NCBI GenBank assembly: GCA_964472305.1
Contig: CAYYJR010000005.1
Coordinates: 152,145 to 216,144, forward strand
Length of the DNA: 64,000 bases
Reading direction: 5' to 3'
From: CAYYJR01 sp964472305
Lineage (GTDB): Bacteria; Armatimonadota; Hebobacteria; CAIYQO01
The translations under genes and the position numbers were made by a program. A model generated the notes under the pieces. The model was not told the DNA's origin, did no database searches, and saw only the letters and a list, made by a program, of their open reading frames with translations. This document shows, piece by piece, positions 1-8,759 of the stretch (positions are counted from its first letter, which is position 1; each line of letters starts with the position of its first letter).

Positions 1-141
1 GCCGATAGACAGTCGAAAGCAGCGCAAAGGGAAAACGTAGTCGGTTGATGGCAGCATGCGTGGTGCGGTGGCAATACACAACCGCGTCGCGGGAACGAGC
101 AGGGAAAGCAGTTCAGGAAGTCGCGCCACCGGGGTGGACAC
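1..141 (-). CDS. Possible 5' part of an unrecognised gene (runs off the window)
   Basis: A frame opening with GTG just downstream of archease stays open for 47 codons to the window edge. No motif is recognisable, no clear ribosome-binding site precedes the GTG, and an internal ATG at codon 29 is an alternative start. It could be the next gene of the metG-archease operon or only an open frame in GC-rich DNA. Confidence 0.2.
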   Translation of the reverse strand, partial: MSTPVARLPELLSLLVPATRLCIATAPRMLPSTDYVFPLRCFRLSIG

Positions 142-151
142 GGTCAGTCCG

Positions 152-559
152 TCACACGTCAAAAATGATATTGGCTTCCAGACCCGCGTCGGTGGGGTAG
201 ATGCTCAATTCGTGATACGTCGCGGCTTTGATGGTGCGGTGTTTCACGGTGACAGCGCCGCCGTGGACGACGGCGCGCAACTCGGTGTCAGAGAATGCAG
301 TGATCTCGAAGCAGGCATACGTTTCCTGGTTCACCTCGTGTAAAAAGATCAACTGATTCAGCCAGTCTACCAGCAGACCTTCCATGTCGATGGATTCGAC
401 CACCACCTGGCGGGTGCGGTCAATGCGCTCCGGCGCGGGGGAGATCATGTCGAACAGCGCGCCGGCGGCATGGGCGAACAGGTCCGGGAGATCGTTTCCC
501 CAGACCCGTATCGCCAGGTCAGCGGTATGCGGTATGCATTCGTAATAGCGTTTCGGCAT
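152..559 (-). CDS. Archease family protein
   Basis: Archease is a small acidic protein that activates the tRNA ligase RtcB in tRNA splicing and RNA repair. The start MPKRYYECIPHTADLAIRV carries the family's HTAD motif, and the end NIIFDV matches the archease C-terminus that helps coordinate metal. The 135-residue length is typical. It lies 29 nt behind metG on the same strand and is probably co-transcribed. An upstream in-frame ATG at 583 would add eight residues; I prefer 559 because archeases begin only a few residues before the HTAD block. No rtcB is visible in the window, so the partner must be elsewhere. Confidence 0.85.
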   Translation of the reverse strand: MPKRYYECIPHTADLAIRVWGNDLPDLFAHAAGALFDMISPAPERIDRTRQVVVESIDMEGLLVDWLNQLIFLHEVNQETYACFEITAFSDTELRAVVHGGAVTVKHRTIKAATYHELSIYPTDAGLEANIIFDV

Positions 560-588
560 GGTTGTGTCCCGTGGCCGGTCCATCGACC

Positions 589-2538
589 TTAACGTACTTT
601 ATTGCCGTTGGGCACCGGTTTGTCCGGAGAGAGCACAGCCATGCCCGCCTCACCCATGTCGGCTGCGAGCAGCATGCCTTGCGACAACTCGCCGCGCAGC
701 TTGGCCGGCTGCAGGTTGGCCACCACCACAATCTGGCGTCCCACCAGCGTTTCCGGCGGGTAGACCAGCGCAATGCCGGCGATGATCTGGCGTGGTTCCG
801 CTTCGCCAATATCGACCTTCAATTTCAACAGCTTGTCGGCCTTAGGCACGCACTCGGCGCTGATCACCGTGCCGACCTTCAACTGCACCTTGGTGAAATC
901 ATCGATAGTGATCAATGCCGCTGGCGGCGCTGATGGTTCCGCGGGCGTGACGGACGGCGTCGCGGCGGGTACAGCTTCCGCCGTCTCCTGGATACGCGGA
1001 AAAATTGGGCCGGCAAGATGCGTTTCCGATCCGGCGCGCAACTCGCCCCACACCAGCGCCGACCACATCCATTCCGGGTGCTCCCAGCCGATCTGGTGGG
1101 CGATCTGCTCCGCCACCGCGGGCATGAACGGGCGGAGCAGCACCGCGGCGAAACGCAGCCCTTCGGCAAGCGTATACATTACCGCGTCCACCTCCGCCTT
1201 CTTGCCTTCCTTTTGCAGCCGCCAGGGTGCATTTTCCTCGATATAGCGATTGAGGAAGCTAAGGAACTCGTTGATGGCCTTGAGCGCATCCATGTAATTC
1301 ACCACGCGCCCTGCCAGATAGTTCTCTACCAGCTTGGCGGCGTGCAGTGCTTCCGGCAGCATATCCACCGGTGCCGGAATTTTGCCGCCGCAGTAGCGAC
1401 CGATCATCGTTACCGTGCGGTTGACCAGGTTGCCGAGATCGTTGGCGAGATCGCTGTTGTAACGGCGGAAGACCGCTTCCATCGAGAAATCGCCGTCCGC
1501 GCCGAACGGCATTTCGCGCAGCAGGAAGTAGCGCAGCGTGTCGACCGCGACATCCAGGCTCGCGCCGGAGGCATCCACCACCTCCTGTGCCAGGTCGATG
1601 GGATTAATGCGGAATCCTTTGCCGCTGTGCTTGGATTTGCTGATTTTCTCGCCACCGATGGTCCAGTAGCCGTGCGCCACCACTGTCTCCGGCAACGGCA
1701 GTCCGCCCGCCATCAGCATCGCCGGCCACAACGTAGCGTGGAAACGAGTGAAGATATCCTTGCCCACGATGTGCGCATCCGCCGGCCACCAGTCCGCGAA
1801 TTTCTGCATGTCGAGTGGGAAGCCGGCTACCGAGATGTAGTTGATGAGCGCGTCATACCAGACATAAATCACCAAACCCGCCGAGTTGGGCAGCGCGGAA
1901 GGCACCGGAATGCCCCAATCGGACTGTCGTGTGATGTTGACATCGCGCAGGCCGCTGTTCAGGAATGACACCACTTCGTTTTTGCGAAAATCCGGCTGCA
2001 GCCAGTCGGGATGCGCTTCGATGTAATCCAGGAGCGGCTTGGTGTATTTGCTCAGCCGGAAGAAATACCCCGGCTCCTTCATCCACTCGACGGGACGCCC
2101 GCACTCCGGACAGTTGCCATCTACAAGTTGCCCTTCCAGGAAGTGCGTCTCACAGGGAATGCAATACCAGCCCTCATATTCCGAGTAATAGACATCCCCC
2201 CGCTCGTAGAGCAGTTCGATCAGACGCTGGACGGCGGCAATATGCCGTGGCTCGGTGGTGCGGAGAAAATCGTCATATTCGACATGCATCCGCTGCCACG
2301 TTTCTTTGAACGCCGCGGCCATCACATCGACGTACTGCTTCGGATCTTCGCCTTTCTGCAGGGCGACGCGGGCGACCTTCGTCGCGTTCTCGTCGGTTCC
2401 CGTGGAAAACAGCACGCGATCGCCCATCATGCGGTGAAATCGCGCCACAACGTCGGAGGCGACGGTCGGGTACGCGGTGCCGATGTGCGGCACGTCGTTG
2501 ACGTAATAGATCGGGGTGGTGACGAAGTATTTGCCCAC
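589..2538 (-). CDS. metG: Methionyl-tRNA synthetase
   Basis: Charges tRNA(Met) with methionine in the cytoplasm. The class I signatures are complete: HIGTAY at residues 18-23 and KISKS at 298-302. A zinc knuckle is formed by C126, C129, C143 and C146. The last ~105 residues are a Trbp111-type tRNA-binding domain (VQLKVGTVISAECVPKADKL), joined by a Pro/Ala-rich linker near 525-545, giving the 649 residues expected of the tRNA-binding-domain type. The start is GTG with a GAGGAG ribosome-binding site. Upstream lie an extended -10 (TGATACAAT) and a hairpin in the leader. Archease follows 29 nt downstream. Confidence 0.97.
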   Translation of the reverse strand: MGKYFVTTPIYYVNDVPHIGTAYPTVASDVVARFHRMMGDRVLFSTGTDENATKVARVALQKGEDPKQYVDVMAAAFKETWQRMHVEYDDFLRTTEPRHIAAVQRLIELLYERGDVYYSEYEGWYCIPCETHFLEGQLVDGNCPECGRPVEWMKEPGYFFRLSKYTKPLLDYIEAHPDWLQPDFRKNEVVSFLNSGLRDVNITRQSDWGIPVPSALPNSAGLVIYVWYDALINYISVAGFPLDMQKFADWWPADAHIVGKDIFTRFHATLWPAMLMAGGLPLPETVVAHGYWTIGGEKISKSKHSGKGFRINPIDLAQEVVDASGASLDVAVDTLRYFLLREMPFGADGDFSMEAVFRRYNSDLANDLGNLVNRTVTMIGRYCGGKIPAPVDMLPEALHAAKLVENYLAGRVVNYMDALKAINEFLSFLNRYIEENAPWRLQKEGKKAEVDAVMYTLAEGLRFAAVLLRPFMPAVAEQIAHQIGWEHPEWMWSALVWGELRAGSETHLAGPIFPRIQETAEAVPAATPSVTPAEPSAPPAALITIDDFTKVQLKVGTVISAECVPKADKLLKLKVDIGEAEPRQIIAGIALVYPPETLVGRQIVVVANLQPAKLRGELSQGMLLAADMGEAGMAVLSPDKPVPNGNKVR

Positions 2539-2552
2539 GGAATCTCCTCAAC

Positions 2553-2605
2553 GGAAACGGATGCATGCCGTTTCCGGATTGCAGCAATGCAACGGAACCT
2601 ATTGT
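2553..2605 (-). promoter_or_regulatory. metG promoter and leader hairpin
   Basis: On the minus strand TGATACAAT (TGn plus a -10 hexamer, plus-strand 2597-2605) lies about 60 nt before the GTG. Between it and the start, GGAAACGG and CCGTTTCC (2568-2575 and 2553-2560) form a perfect 8-bp stem around a 7-base loop. No T-run follows, so this is not an intrinsic terminator. I see no -35 hexamer and no T-box features. Confidence 0.4.
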
Positions 2606-2804
2606 ATCAAAAAAACCGCGACGGCGGGAGAGATGCAGCAATTACGCTTATGTTGCGGATGGCATGACACAATCCGCGATTCATATTCCTGCGTTCGTTG
2701 CTCGGTACTGTTCGGTCTATGCTCCATCGCGTGGCGTGACAGCGCCGAATTATGGGAATAACGGGTGTTATCTGACTGGCGCATGGTCAAGGAGATTCAA
2801 CGTC

Positions 2805-5492
2805 ATGGTATCCCGCGTTTCACTTCGGCTGTTTCCCCTGCTGCTCGCACTGTGCCTGGCGCTCGCGGCGTACGGTGCCGACGTGCAGCAGACGGTACTG
2901 CCCAATGGATTGAAGGTACTCATCAAGGAGGTGCATGCCGCCCCGGTGGTAGCGGTGGATATGTGGTACAAAGTTGGTTCGCGCAACGAGCGTCCAGGCC
3001 TGACCGGCGCGTCACACTTGTTGGAACATATGACATATAAAGGCACGCGCGAGTTCGGCAAGGAGGAGATGAAGACGCTGGCGAAGCGCAACGGCGCCCT
3101 CGACAACGGCGCCACATATTACGATTACACCCATTATTACACCACCATTGCCAGCGACCGGCTGGAACTGCCGTTGCGCATCGAAGCCAGTCGCATGCGC
3201 TCCGCGCTGATTCGCCAGCAGGACCTGGATTCCGAGCGGGTGGTGGTCCGGTCGGAGTTGGAGGGACGTGAGAACTCACCAGGATCGCTGCTGTTCACCG
3301 CGGTAATGGCGACGGCCTTTCAGGCGCACCCGTACCACTGGCCGGTCGTCGGTTGGCGAGCAGATGTCGAGCACGTGACCGCCGACCAATTGCGTGAGTA
3401 TTACCGCACCTATTATGTGCCCAACAACGCGACGCTGGTGATTGTAGGCGATGTGACGGCCGCAAACACGCTGGCGCTGGTGCGGAAATATTTTGCCGGC
3501 ATCAAGCGCGGCCCGGTCCCCCCGCAATGGACGACGCCGGAGTCCGTCCAGCGCGGTGAACGGCGCGTGGTGGTGCGGCGCCAGGGGCAGGTGCCCATTG
3601 AGCAGGTCGCGTGGCATATTCCCGCAATCACCCATGCGGATATCCCGGCGCTGCTGATGCTCGAACAAATTCTCGGCAGCGGGCGCACCTCGCGCGTTTA
3701 TCGCGCCATTGTCGAACAGAAGCTGGGGGTGAGCGCGTGGGCTGGATCAATGGCGTTGCGCGATGCGGGCATCTTCGTGGCCGGCGGCGCCGCCGGTCCC
3801 GGACAGTCGCTGCAACCACTGGAAGATGCGCTGTTCGCCGAGGTGGAGCGCATCAAAACGGCGCCGCCCACCGCGACGGAGATGGCACGCGGACTGCGCC
3901 AGGCGGAAGCCTCCTTTATCTTCGCCCGCGACAGCGTGACCGAGCAAGCCAATCAACTCGGTGAATATGAGACGACCACCGGCGATTGGCGCATGGTGGA
4001 GCGACTGCCGGAACTGTTGCGTAAGGTGACGGCTGACGATGTCTCGCGGGTAGCAACAACCTACCTGACGCAGGACAACCGCACTATCGGCATCTTCCAG
4101 CCCACCACGCAAGGCGCGAAGAAGGAAGTCGGCGGGATGCCCGGTCCGGCCAGATATCGTGCGCCGGGTGCGGTGGAGCAGATCGCGTTCGGCAAACCGC
4201 ACCCGCCCACCGACGTTACGCCAGTCGCCGCCACCCCGGTGAAGCGCGAGCGGTTCGTACTGCCGAACGGCCTGGTGCTGATCGTGCAGGAGAACCACGC
4301 CAATTCGACGGTGGCGGTGCGCGCGAATCTGAAGGCCGGCAAGGCGTACGATCTGGCCGGCAAAACGGGACTGGCCGACATGACCGCCAATTTGCTGGAT
4401 CGCGGCACCACCATGCGCACCTCGCAACAGATTGCGGAGGAGCTGGAAGGCGCGGCGGCGGATATCTCGACTGGCACCGGTTGGGAAACAGTGGGCATCC
4501 GCGGCAAAGCATTAAGCGGCGATACGGAATTGCTGGTACGCAACATGGCCGACCAGATTCGTCACGCTACCTTCCCCGCCGACGAGGTGGAGAAGATGCG
4601 CGAGCAGATGCTGGCGGGACTGGCGATGGACCGCGACCAGCCGGAAGAGAACGCCTACCGCACCTTCTATCGTGCGGTGTTGCCCGTCGGGTACCCATAT
4701 CGACTGGCCTCGTTCGAAGAAGAGGAAAGCGGATTAAAGGCAATCACCCGCGAAGATTTGCTGGCGTTTTACCACGCCCGTTACACGCCGCACACCATGA
4801 TGATGGCGATTGTCGGTGATGTGAAGGTCAACGACGTTCGAACGATGGTGGAACGATATTTTGGTGACTGGCAAGGGCCAGAGGGAACGCCGCTGACGTT
4901 CACCCCACTCGGCGCGGAGAAAGCCGAAAAAATCGTGACACCAATTCCGGATAAATCCCAGGTCGATATTTTTATCGGACATCCAGGCGGATTACGCCGC
5001 GCGGATCCCCAATATTTCGCGGCTGAGATCATGAATATGATCCTGGGCGGCGGTGGGGCGTTAAACAGCCGCCTGGGTGATGAAGTGCGCGATAAGCACG
5101 GGCTGGCGTATTCGATCCACAGTGCATTCCATGCCTCCACCGGCGCGGGTCCGTGGTATGTCATGCTCGGTGTGAATCCGGAGAATACCGACAAGGCCGT
5201 CGCGCTGGTGAAACAGGAGATTACCCGCATGCATGACCAGGGCGCCACCCAGCAGGAGGTGGACGATGCTATCGCCTTCCTGACCGGGGCACATGCCATC
5301 ACGCTGGAAACCAACGCCGCCATCGCCGGCGAGTTGATGGACGCGGAATATTTCCAGTTGGGGCTGGATTACCCCGAACGGGTCAATGCGCGCTACCGCG
5401 CCGTCACCCGCGCACAGGTGAATGATGCTGCGCGCACATTGTTGCACCCGGAGCGACTCACTGTCTCCATTGCCGGTTCATACGGTCTCTAA
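2805..5492 (+). CDS. Secreted M16 family zinc peptidase with two M16 modules
   Basis: A pitrilysin-type metallopeptidase, probably periplasmic. The ATG at 2805 is preceded by AAGGAG and starts a 22-25 residue signal peptide (MVSRVSLRLFPLLLALCLAL). The frame is open upstream, but those residues look non-coding. Module 1 has the inverted zinc motif HLLEH (H71, E74, H75) and a downstream glutamate at 151 fitting the third ligand. Module 2 begins near residue 435 (RERFVLPNGLVLIVQ), and DMTAN replaces HxxEH, so it is a catalytically dead half. Heterodimeric M16B enzymes usually place the active and inactive halves in separate genes; here both are in one 895-residue chain. Substrate unknown. Confidence 0.9.
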   Translation: MVSRVSLRLFPLLLALCLALAAYGADVQQTVLPNGLKVLIKEVHAAPVVAVDMWYKVGSRNERPGLTGASHLLEHMTYKGTREFGKEEMKTLAKRNGALDNGATYYDYTHYYTTIASDRLELPLRIEASRMRSALIRQQDLDSERVVVRSELEGRENSPGSLLFTAVMATAFQAHPYHWPVVGWRADVEHVTADQLREYYRTYYVPNNATLVIVGDVTAANTLALVRKYFAGIKRGPVPPQWTTPESVQRGERRVVVRRQGQVPIEQVAWHIPAITHADIPALLMLEQILGSGRTSRVYRAIVEQKLGVSAWAGSMALRDAGIFVAGGAAGPGQSLQPLEDALFAEVERIKTAPPTATEMARGLRQAEASFIFARDSVTEQANQLGEYETTTGDWRMVERLPELLRKVTADDVSRVATTYLTQDNRTIGIFQPTTQGAKKEVGGMPGPARYRAPGAVEQIAFGKPHPPTDVTPVAATPVKRERFVLPNGLVLIVQENHANSTVAVRANLKAGKAYDLAGKTGLADMTANLLDRGTTMRTSQQIAEELEGAAADISTGTGWETVGIRGKALSGDTELLVRNMADQIRHATFPADEVEKMREQMLAGLAMDRDQPEENAYRTFYRAVLPVGYPYRLASFEEEESGLKAITREDLLAFYHARYTPHTMMMAIVGDVKVNDVRTMVERYFGDWQGPEGTPLTFTPLGAEKAEKIVTPIPDKSQVDIFIGHPGGLRRADPQYFAAEIMNMILGGGGALNSRLGDEVRDKHGLAYSIHSAFHASTGAGPWYVMLGVNPENTDKAVALVKQEITRMHDQGATQQEVDDAIAFLTGAHAITLETNAAIAGELMDAEYFQLGLDYPERVNARYRAVTRAQVNDAARTLLHPERLTVSIAGSYGL

Positions 5493-5510
5493 TTTTTCAA
5501 AGGCAACACG

Positions 5511-6092
5511 ATGCAACGATTGCTGATTAGCGGACTGATGTTCGCGTCGATGGATTTGGATTCCTGGGCGGTACATTGGTGACGCGGCTGTTCATCAAGG
5601 CGCCCATACCGCCGCATGCCAACCTGCGCCTGGAAGATCTATATCGGCGGCATGCAAAGGCGGAAGTCTCTCGTAGCGCGGGAATTGTTGATCCTGTAAT
5701 AGAGCGAACTGGTGACGACTGAGATCAAAGCCTGTGGGCAGGCGGTGCGCGCCATCACCGGCAAGGCGCCGCACCTATTTCGTCCACCCGGCGGCAACTA
5801 CGATCACCTGGTGGCGATGACGGCGGATATGCTGGGATATACCATGGTGCTGTGGACGGACGATCCCGGCGATTTCAAAACATCCGACATCGCGGTGGTA
5901 CGTCGGCGCTTGCTGGCACCTGCCGCCAATGGCGGCGTATTGCTGGTGCACGACGGCATCGAGCAAACCTTGCAGGTGCTGCCCGCTGTCATTACCACAC
6001 TGCGCAAACGAGGTTCTACCTTCGTTACCATCGACGAGATGCTCGCGCATCGATCTATCCTATCACCCACATCACTTGCGCGTCGCGGATAA
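5511..6092 (+). pseudogene. Decayed polysaccharide (peptidoglycan) deacetylase
   Basis: The remaining piece from GTG 5712 carries the NodB-fold C-terminal motifs: FRPPGGNYD (motif 3), LWTDDPGD with the conserved Trp, and VLLVHDG (motif 5). The catalytic TFDDGP block and the HxxxH metal motif are absent. Upstream, an ATG at 5511 with an AAAGG site starts a hydrophobic leader that stops at 5580. A second frame (about 5558-5722) continues as a plausible membrane-anchor stalk (GFLGGTLVTRLFIKAPIPPH) and stops just where the deacetylase tail begins. The pieces lie in different frames, consistent with a frameshift plus an internal deletion of the catalytic half. Sequencing error could explain the frameshift but not the missing motifs. 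Confidence 0.7.
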
Positions 6093-6164
6093 TCAATATT
6101 GTCCAAAGGCGGCCCGGCGATACACGCGGCTTGACTGACGCACGCATAAACTTGCCGGCCTTTC

Positions 6165-6194
6165 TTGACAATCTGCCGCGTGGACGTATATTCT
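6165..6194 (+). promoter_or_regulatory. purA promoter
   Basis: A perfect TTGACA (6165-6170) is followed by TATATT (6187-6192, 16-nt spacer) or TATTCT (6189-6194, 18-nt spacer). Transcription would start near 6200, leaving a leader of about 85 nt that contains the hairpin at 6214-6251. Confidence 0.6.
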
Positions 6195-6213
6195 ATGCTG
6201 TAACTGCGAGTGA

Positions 6214-6251
6214 GGATGTTGGGCGGTTACGATCACCCAGCATCCTTTTTT
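6214..6251 (+). terminator. Terminator-like hairpin in the purA leader
   Basis: GGATGTTGGG (6214-6223) pairs with CCCAGCATCC (6236-6245) through a 12-base loop: ten pairs with one G-U. Six T follow directly. It lies between the purA promoter and its GTG, so it reads as an attenuator rather than an end-of-gene terminator. A 24-residue leader frame (6216-6290) spans the hairpin, and its TGA overlaps the purA GTG. Confidence 0.65.
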
Positions 6252-6286
6252 GTGTCTCTGCCGATACGACTGCCGGAGGAGAGGCT

Positions 6287-7579
6287 GTGAGCTCTACTGT
6301 TATTATTGGAACCCAGTGGGGGGATGAAGGCAAAGGGCGCGTGGTGGATGTGTATGCCGCCGACGCCGCCATGGTGGTGCGCTACCAGGGAGGCGACAAT
6401 GCCGGGCATACGGTGATCATCGGCGACCAGCGCTATGCGCTGCACCTGATTCCGTCCGGCATCGTGCGCCAGAAACCCAGCATCCTCGGCAATGGCATGG
6501 TCATTAACCCCAAGTCATTGTTAAAAGAGATGGCTGACCTGGAAAGCCGCGGACTGACTGTGCGCCCGTCGATCTTCATCAGCGAAGACGCACACATGAT
6601 CATGCCCTACCACCTAGCGTTGGACGCCGCCTCCGAACGTGCGATGGGGAAGGGGAAGATCGGCACCACGTTGAAAGGTATCGGTCCTGCCTACGTAGAT
6701 AAGTTCAGCCGCACCCACGGCCTGCGCATGGGCGACCTGCGCAACGCCGACTACTTCCGCACGCGTCTGACACAGATCGTCGAAGAGAAAAATGCCATCC
6801 TTTCCAAGCTGTATGGCGCCGATACCTTCGACGCCACGGCGATCTTCGACGAATACATGGGGTATTACGCCGAGATCGGCGGCATGATCTGCGATACGGC
6901 GGGGATGATCCAGCAAGCGATCGACCGCGACGACGCCATCGTCTTTGAAGGCGCCAACGCCACCATGCTGGATATCGACCACGGCACCTATCCGTTCGTC
7001 ACCTGCTCGACACCCACCGCGGGCGGCGTATCGGTCGGCACGGGCATTGGGCCGACGAAACTCGGGCGGGTCATCGGGGTGGTGAAAGCCTACACCAGCC
7101 GCGTGGGCGAGGGACCGTTCCCCACCGAACTGCAGAATGAAATCGGCGACCGAATTCGCGAACTTGGCCATGAGTACGGCACCACCACGGGGCGCCCGCG
7201 TCGTTGTGGCTGGTTGGATGCCTGTGTGTTGCGCAAAGCGGTGCGCGTGAACGGGCTGGATTCCCTCGCCCTCACTCACCTGGATGTGCTGGGCGATTTC
7301 GCGGAGATCCCGGTCTGCGTCGCCTACGAAGTCGACGGCCGGCGCATGGAAATCTTCCCCAGCGCACTGTGGGAACTGGAACGCGCGACGCCGGTGTATG
7401 AGATGCTGCCAGGCTGGCAAACCTCCATCGCCGATTGTCGGCGCATCGAAGACCTGCCGCGAAATGCGCAGCGTTACCTTACCCGCGTTGCCGAACTCAC
7501 CGGTACGCCGATCTGCATGGTGACGGTGGGTGGCGAGCGCGACCAGACCATCATTTGCGAAGAATCGGTCACGATCTGA
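6287..7579 (+). CDS. purA: Adenylosuccinate synthetase
   Basis: Condenses IMP with aspartate using GTP, the first step from IMP to AMP. The start GTG at 6287 has a strong GGAGGAGAGG site and gives the usual 430 residues; the frame is open further upstream but not as purA protein. Signatures include WGDEGKG near residue 11, the GGDNAGHTV block, KGIGPAY and a C-terminal region reading ERDQTIICE. Neighbours are unrelated to purine synthesis, so it is probably monocistronic. Expression is likely controlled in the leader, where a promoter is followed by an intrinsic-terminator hairpin before the start codon. Confidence 0.97.
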   Translation: MSSTVIIGTQWGDEGKGRVVDVYAADAAMVVRYQGGDNAGHTVIIGDQRYALHLIPSGIVRQKPSILGNGMVINPKSLLKEMADLESRGLTVRPSIFISEDAHMIMPYHLALDAASERAMGKGKIGTTLKGIGPAYVDKFSRTHGLRMGDLRNADYFRTRLTQIVEEKNAILSKLYGADTFDATAIFDEYMGYYAEIGGMICDTAGMIQQAIDRDDAIVFEGANATMLDIDHGTYPFVTCSTPTAGGVSVGTGIGPTKLGRVIGVVKAYTSRVGEGPFPTELQNEIGDRIRELGHEYGTTTGRPRRCGWLDACVLRKAVRVNGLDSLALTHLDVLGDFAEIPVCVAYEVDGRRMEIFPSALWELERATPVYEMLPGWQTSIADCRRIEDLPRNAQRYLTRVAELTGTPICMVTVGGERDQTIICEESVTI

Positions 7580-7712
7580 CTTGAGATTTTCGATGGGTTG
7601 GCGTTATGCGACAGCTCGTTCTGGCCGATGCAATCGCTGGGTCGCGCGACGCATGCCACAGCCGTCCTTTCGATGTTACGCCTGATTCCGATAGGTACCG
7701 AGGTCCATTATC

Positions 7713-8693
7713 ATGCCGACTATCGCCTTGTTCGCCCCGCATGAAACAGCGGATACCGTCTTCGCTTCCCGCCATTTCGAGCGTTTGGCATCGCTGGGCA
7801 CGCTCCGCGACGTGCGTTTCGTCCACTGTGCCGATGAAACCAGCGCGCAACTCGCTGACGTGGAGTATCTCGTTTCCACCTGGGGAATGCCGGTCACCGA
7901 TGAGGCGTTTCTCTCCATGGCGCCCGCGCTGCGCGGCATTTTCTACGCCGCCGGCTCGGTGAAGGGGTTTGTGACGCCGGCGCTGTGGGAGCGCGGCATC
8001 GTGCTTAGCTCCTCCGCACCCGCCAACGCCACCCCGGTCGCCGAATACACCGTCGCCGTGATCCTGCTCTCCAACAAGCGTTTCTGGACGGTGATGCGTC
8101 ACACCTGGGAGGAAGTCGCCATTCCCCGTGAGGTACCGGGCAATTATCGCCGCACCGTCGGACTCATCAGCGCGAGCATGGTGGGACGCGAGGTGATTCG
8201 CCTGCTGCGGGGTCTCGATCTGACCGTGCTGCTCTATGATCCCTTCGTGGATGAAGCGGAGGCGGGGCGGCTGGGCGTGACAAAGGTGACGTTGCCGGAG
8301 TTGATGGCGGCATCGGATGTGGTGTCGCTGCACGCGCCCAACCTGCCCGAGTTGCGTCATATGATCAACGCGGACCTGCTGGCGCGCATGCGAGATGGCG
8401 CGACCTTTATCAACACCGCTCGCGGGGCACTGGTCGATGAAGCGGCGCTGCTCGCTGAACTGCAATCCGGACGCCTCTACGCCGTGCTGGACGTCACCGA
8501 TCCCGAGCCGCCGCCGTCCGGCAGCCCGTTCTATTCGCTACCGAACGTCATCTATACGCCGCACATCGCCGGCTCGATGTCGCAGGAATGTCATCGGATG
8601 GCCGACTTCGCCATTGACGAGTTGGAGCGGTGTCTCACCGGTGTTCCGCTGCGCAATCGCATCGACCCCGCCGTGCTCACTGTGCTGGCGTAA
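7713..8693 (+). CDS. D-isomer-specific 2-hydroxyacid dehydrogenase family protein
   Basis: A two-domain NAD(P)-dependent dehydrogenase of the D-2-hydroxyacid family. The catalytic triad is present: Arg in NTARGALVDE, Glu in DVTDPEPPP and His in PHIAGS. The dinucleotide-binding loop, normally GxGxxG, reads GLISASMVGRE, so two of the three glycines are replaced by Ser. That makes cofactor binding or activity uncertain. The acidic residue ending the second strand is the Asp of YDPF, which usually favours NAD. It is 326 residues and stands alone, converging on the dehydratase gene. Substrate not inferable. Confidence 0.85.
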   Translation: MPTIALFAPHETADTVFASRHFERLASLGTLRDVRFVHCADETSAQLADVEYLVSTWGMPVTDEAFLSMAPALRGIFYAAGSVKGFVTPALWERGIVLSSSAPANATPVAEYTVAVILLSNKRFWTVMRHTWEEVAIPREVPGNYRRTVGLISASMVGREVIRLLRGLDLTVLLYDPFVDEAEAGRLGVTKVTLPELMAASDVVSLHAPNLPELRHMINADLLARMRDGATFINTARGALVDEAALLAELQSGRLYAVLDVTDPEPPPSGSPFYSLPNVIYTPHIAGSMSQECHRMADFAIDELERCLTGVPLRNRIDPAVLTVLA

Positions 8694-8759
8694 ATGGGTG
8701 GGGCTTGCCATCCTGCCCGATGTTATTACTCCCGGTGAGCGGGAGGAGGAGCGTTTCGC

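Noticed and set aside
2565..2804. 80-residue N-terminal extension of the M16 peptidase
   Set aside because: It would bury the signal peptide, and ATG 2805 has a good AAGGAG site.
5852..6286. Upstream in-frame extension of purA
   Set aside because: It overlaps the decayed deacetylase and the promoter/attenuator region, and GTG 6287 has the ribosome site and the correct protein start.
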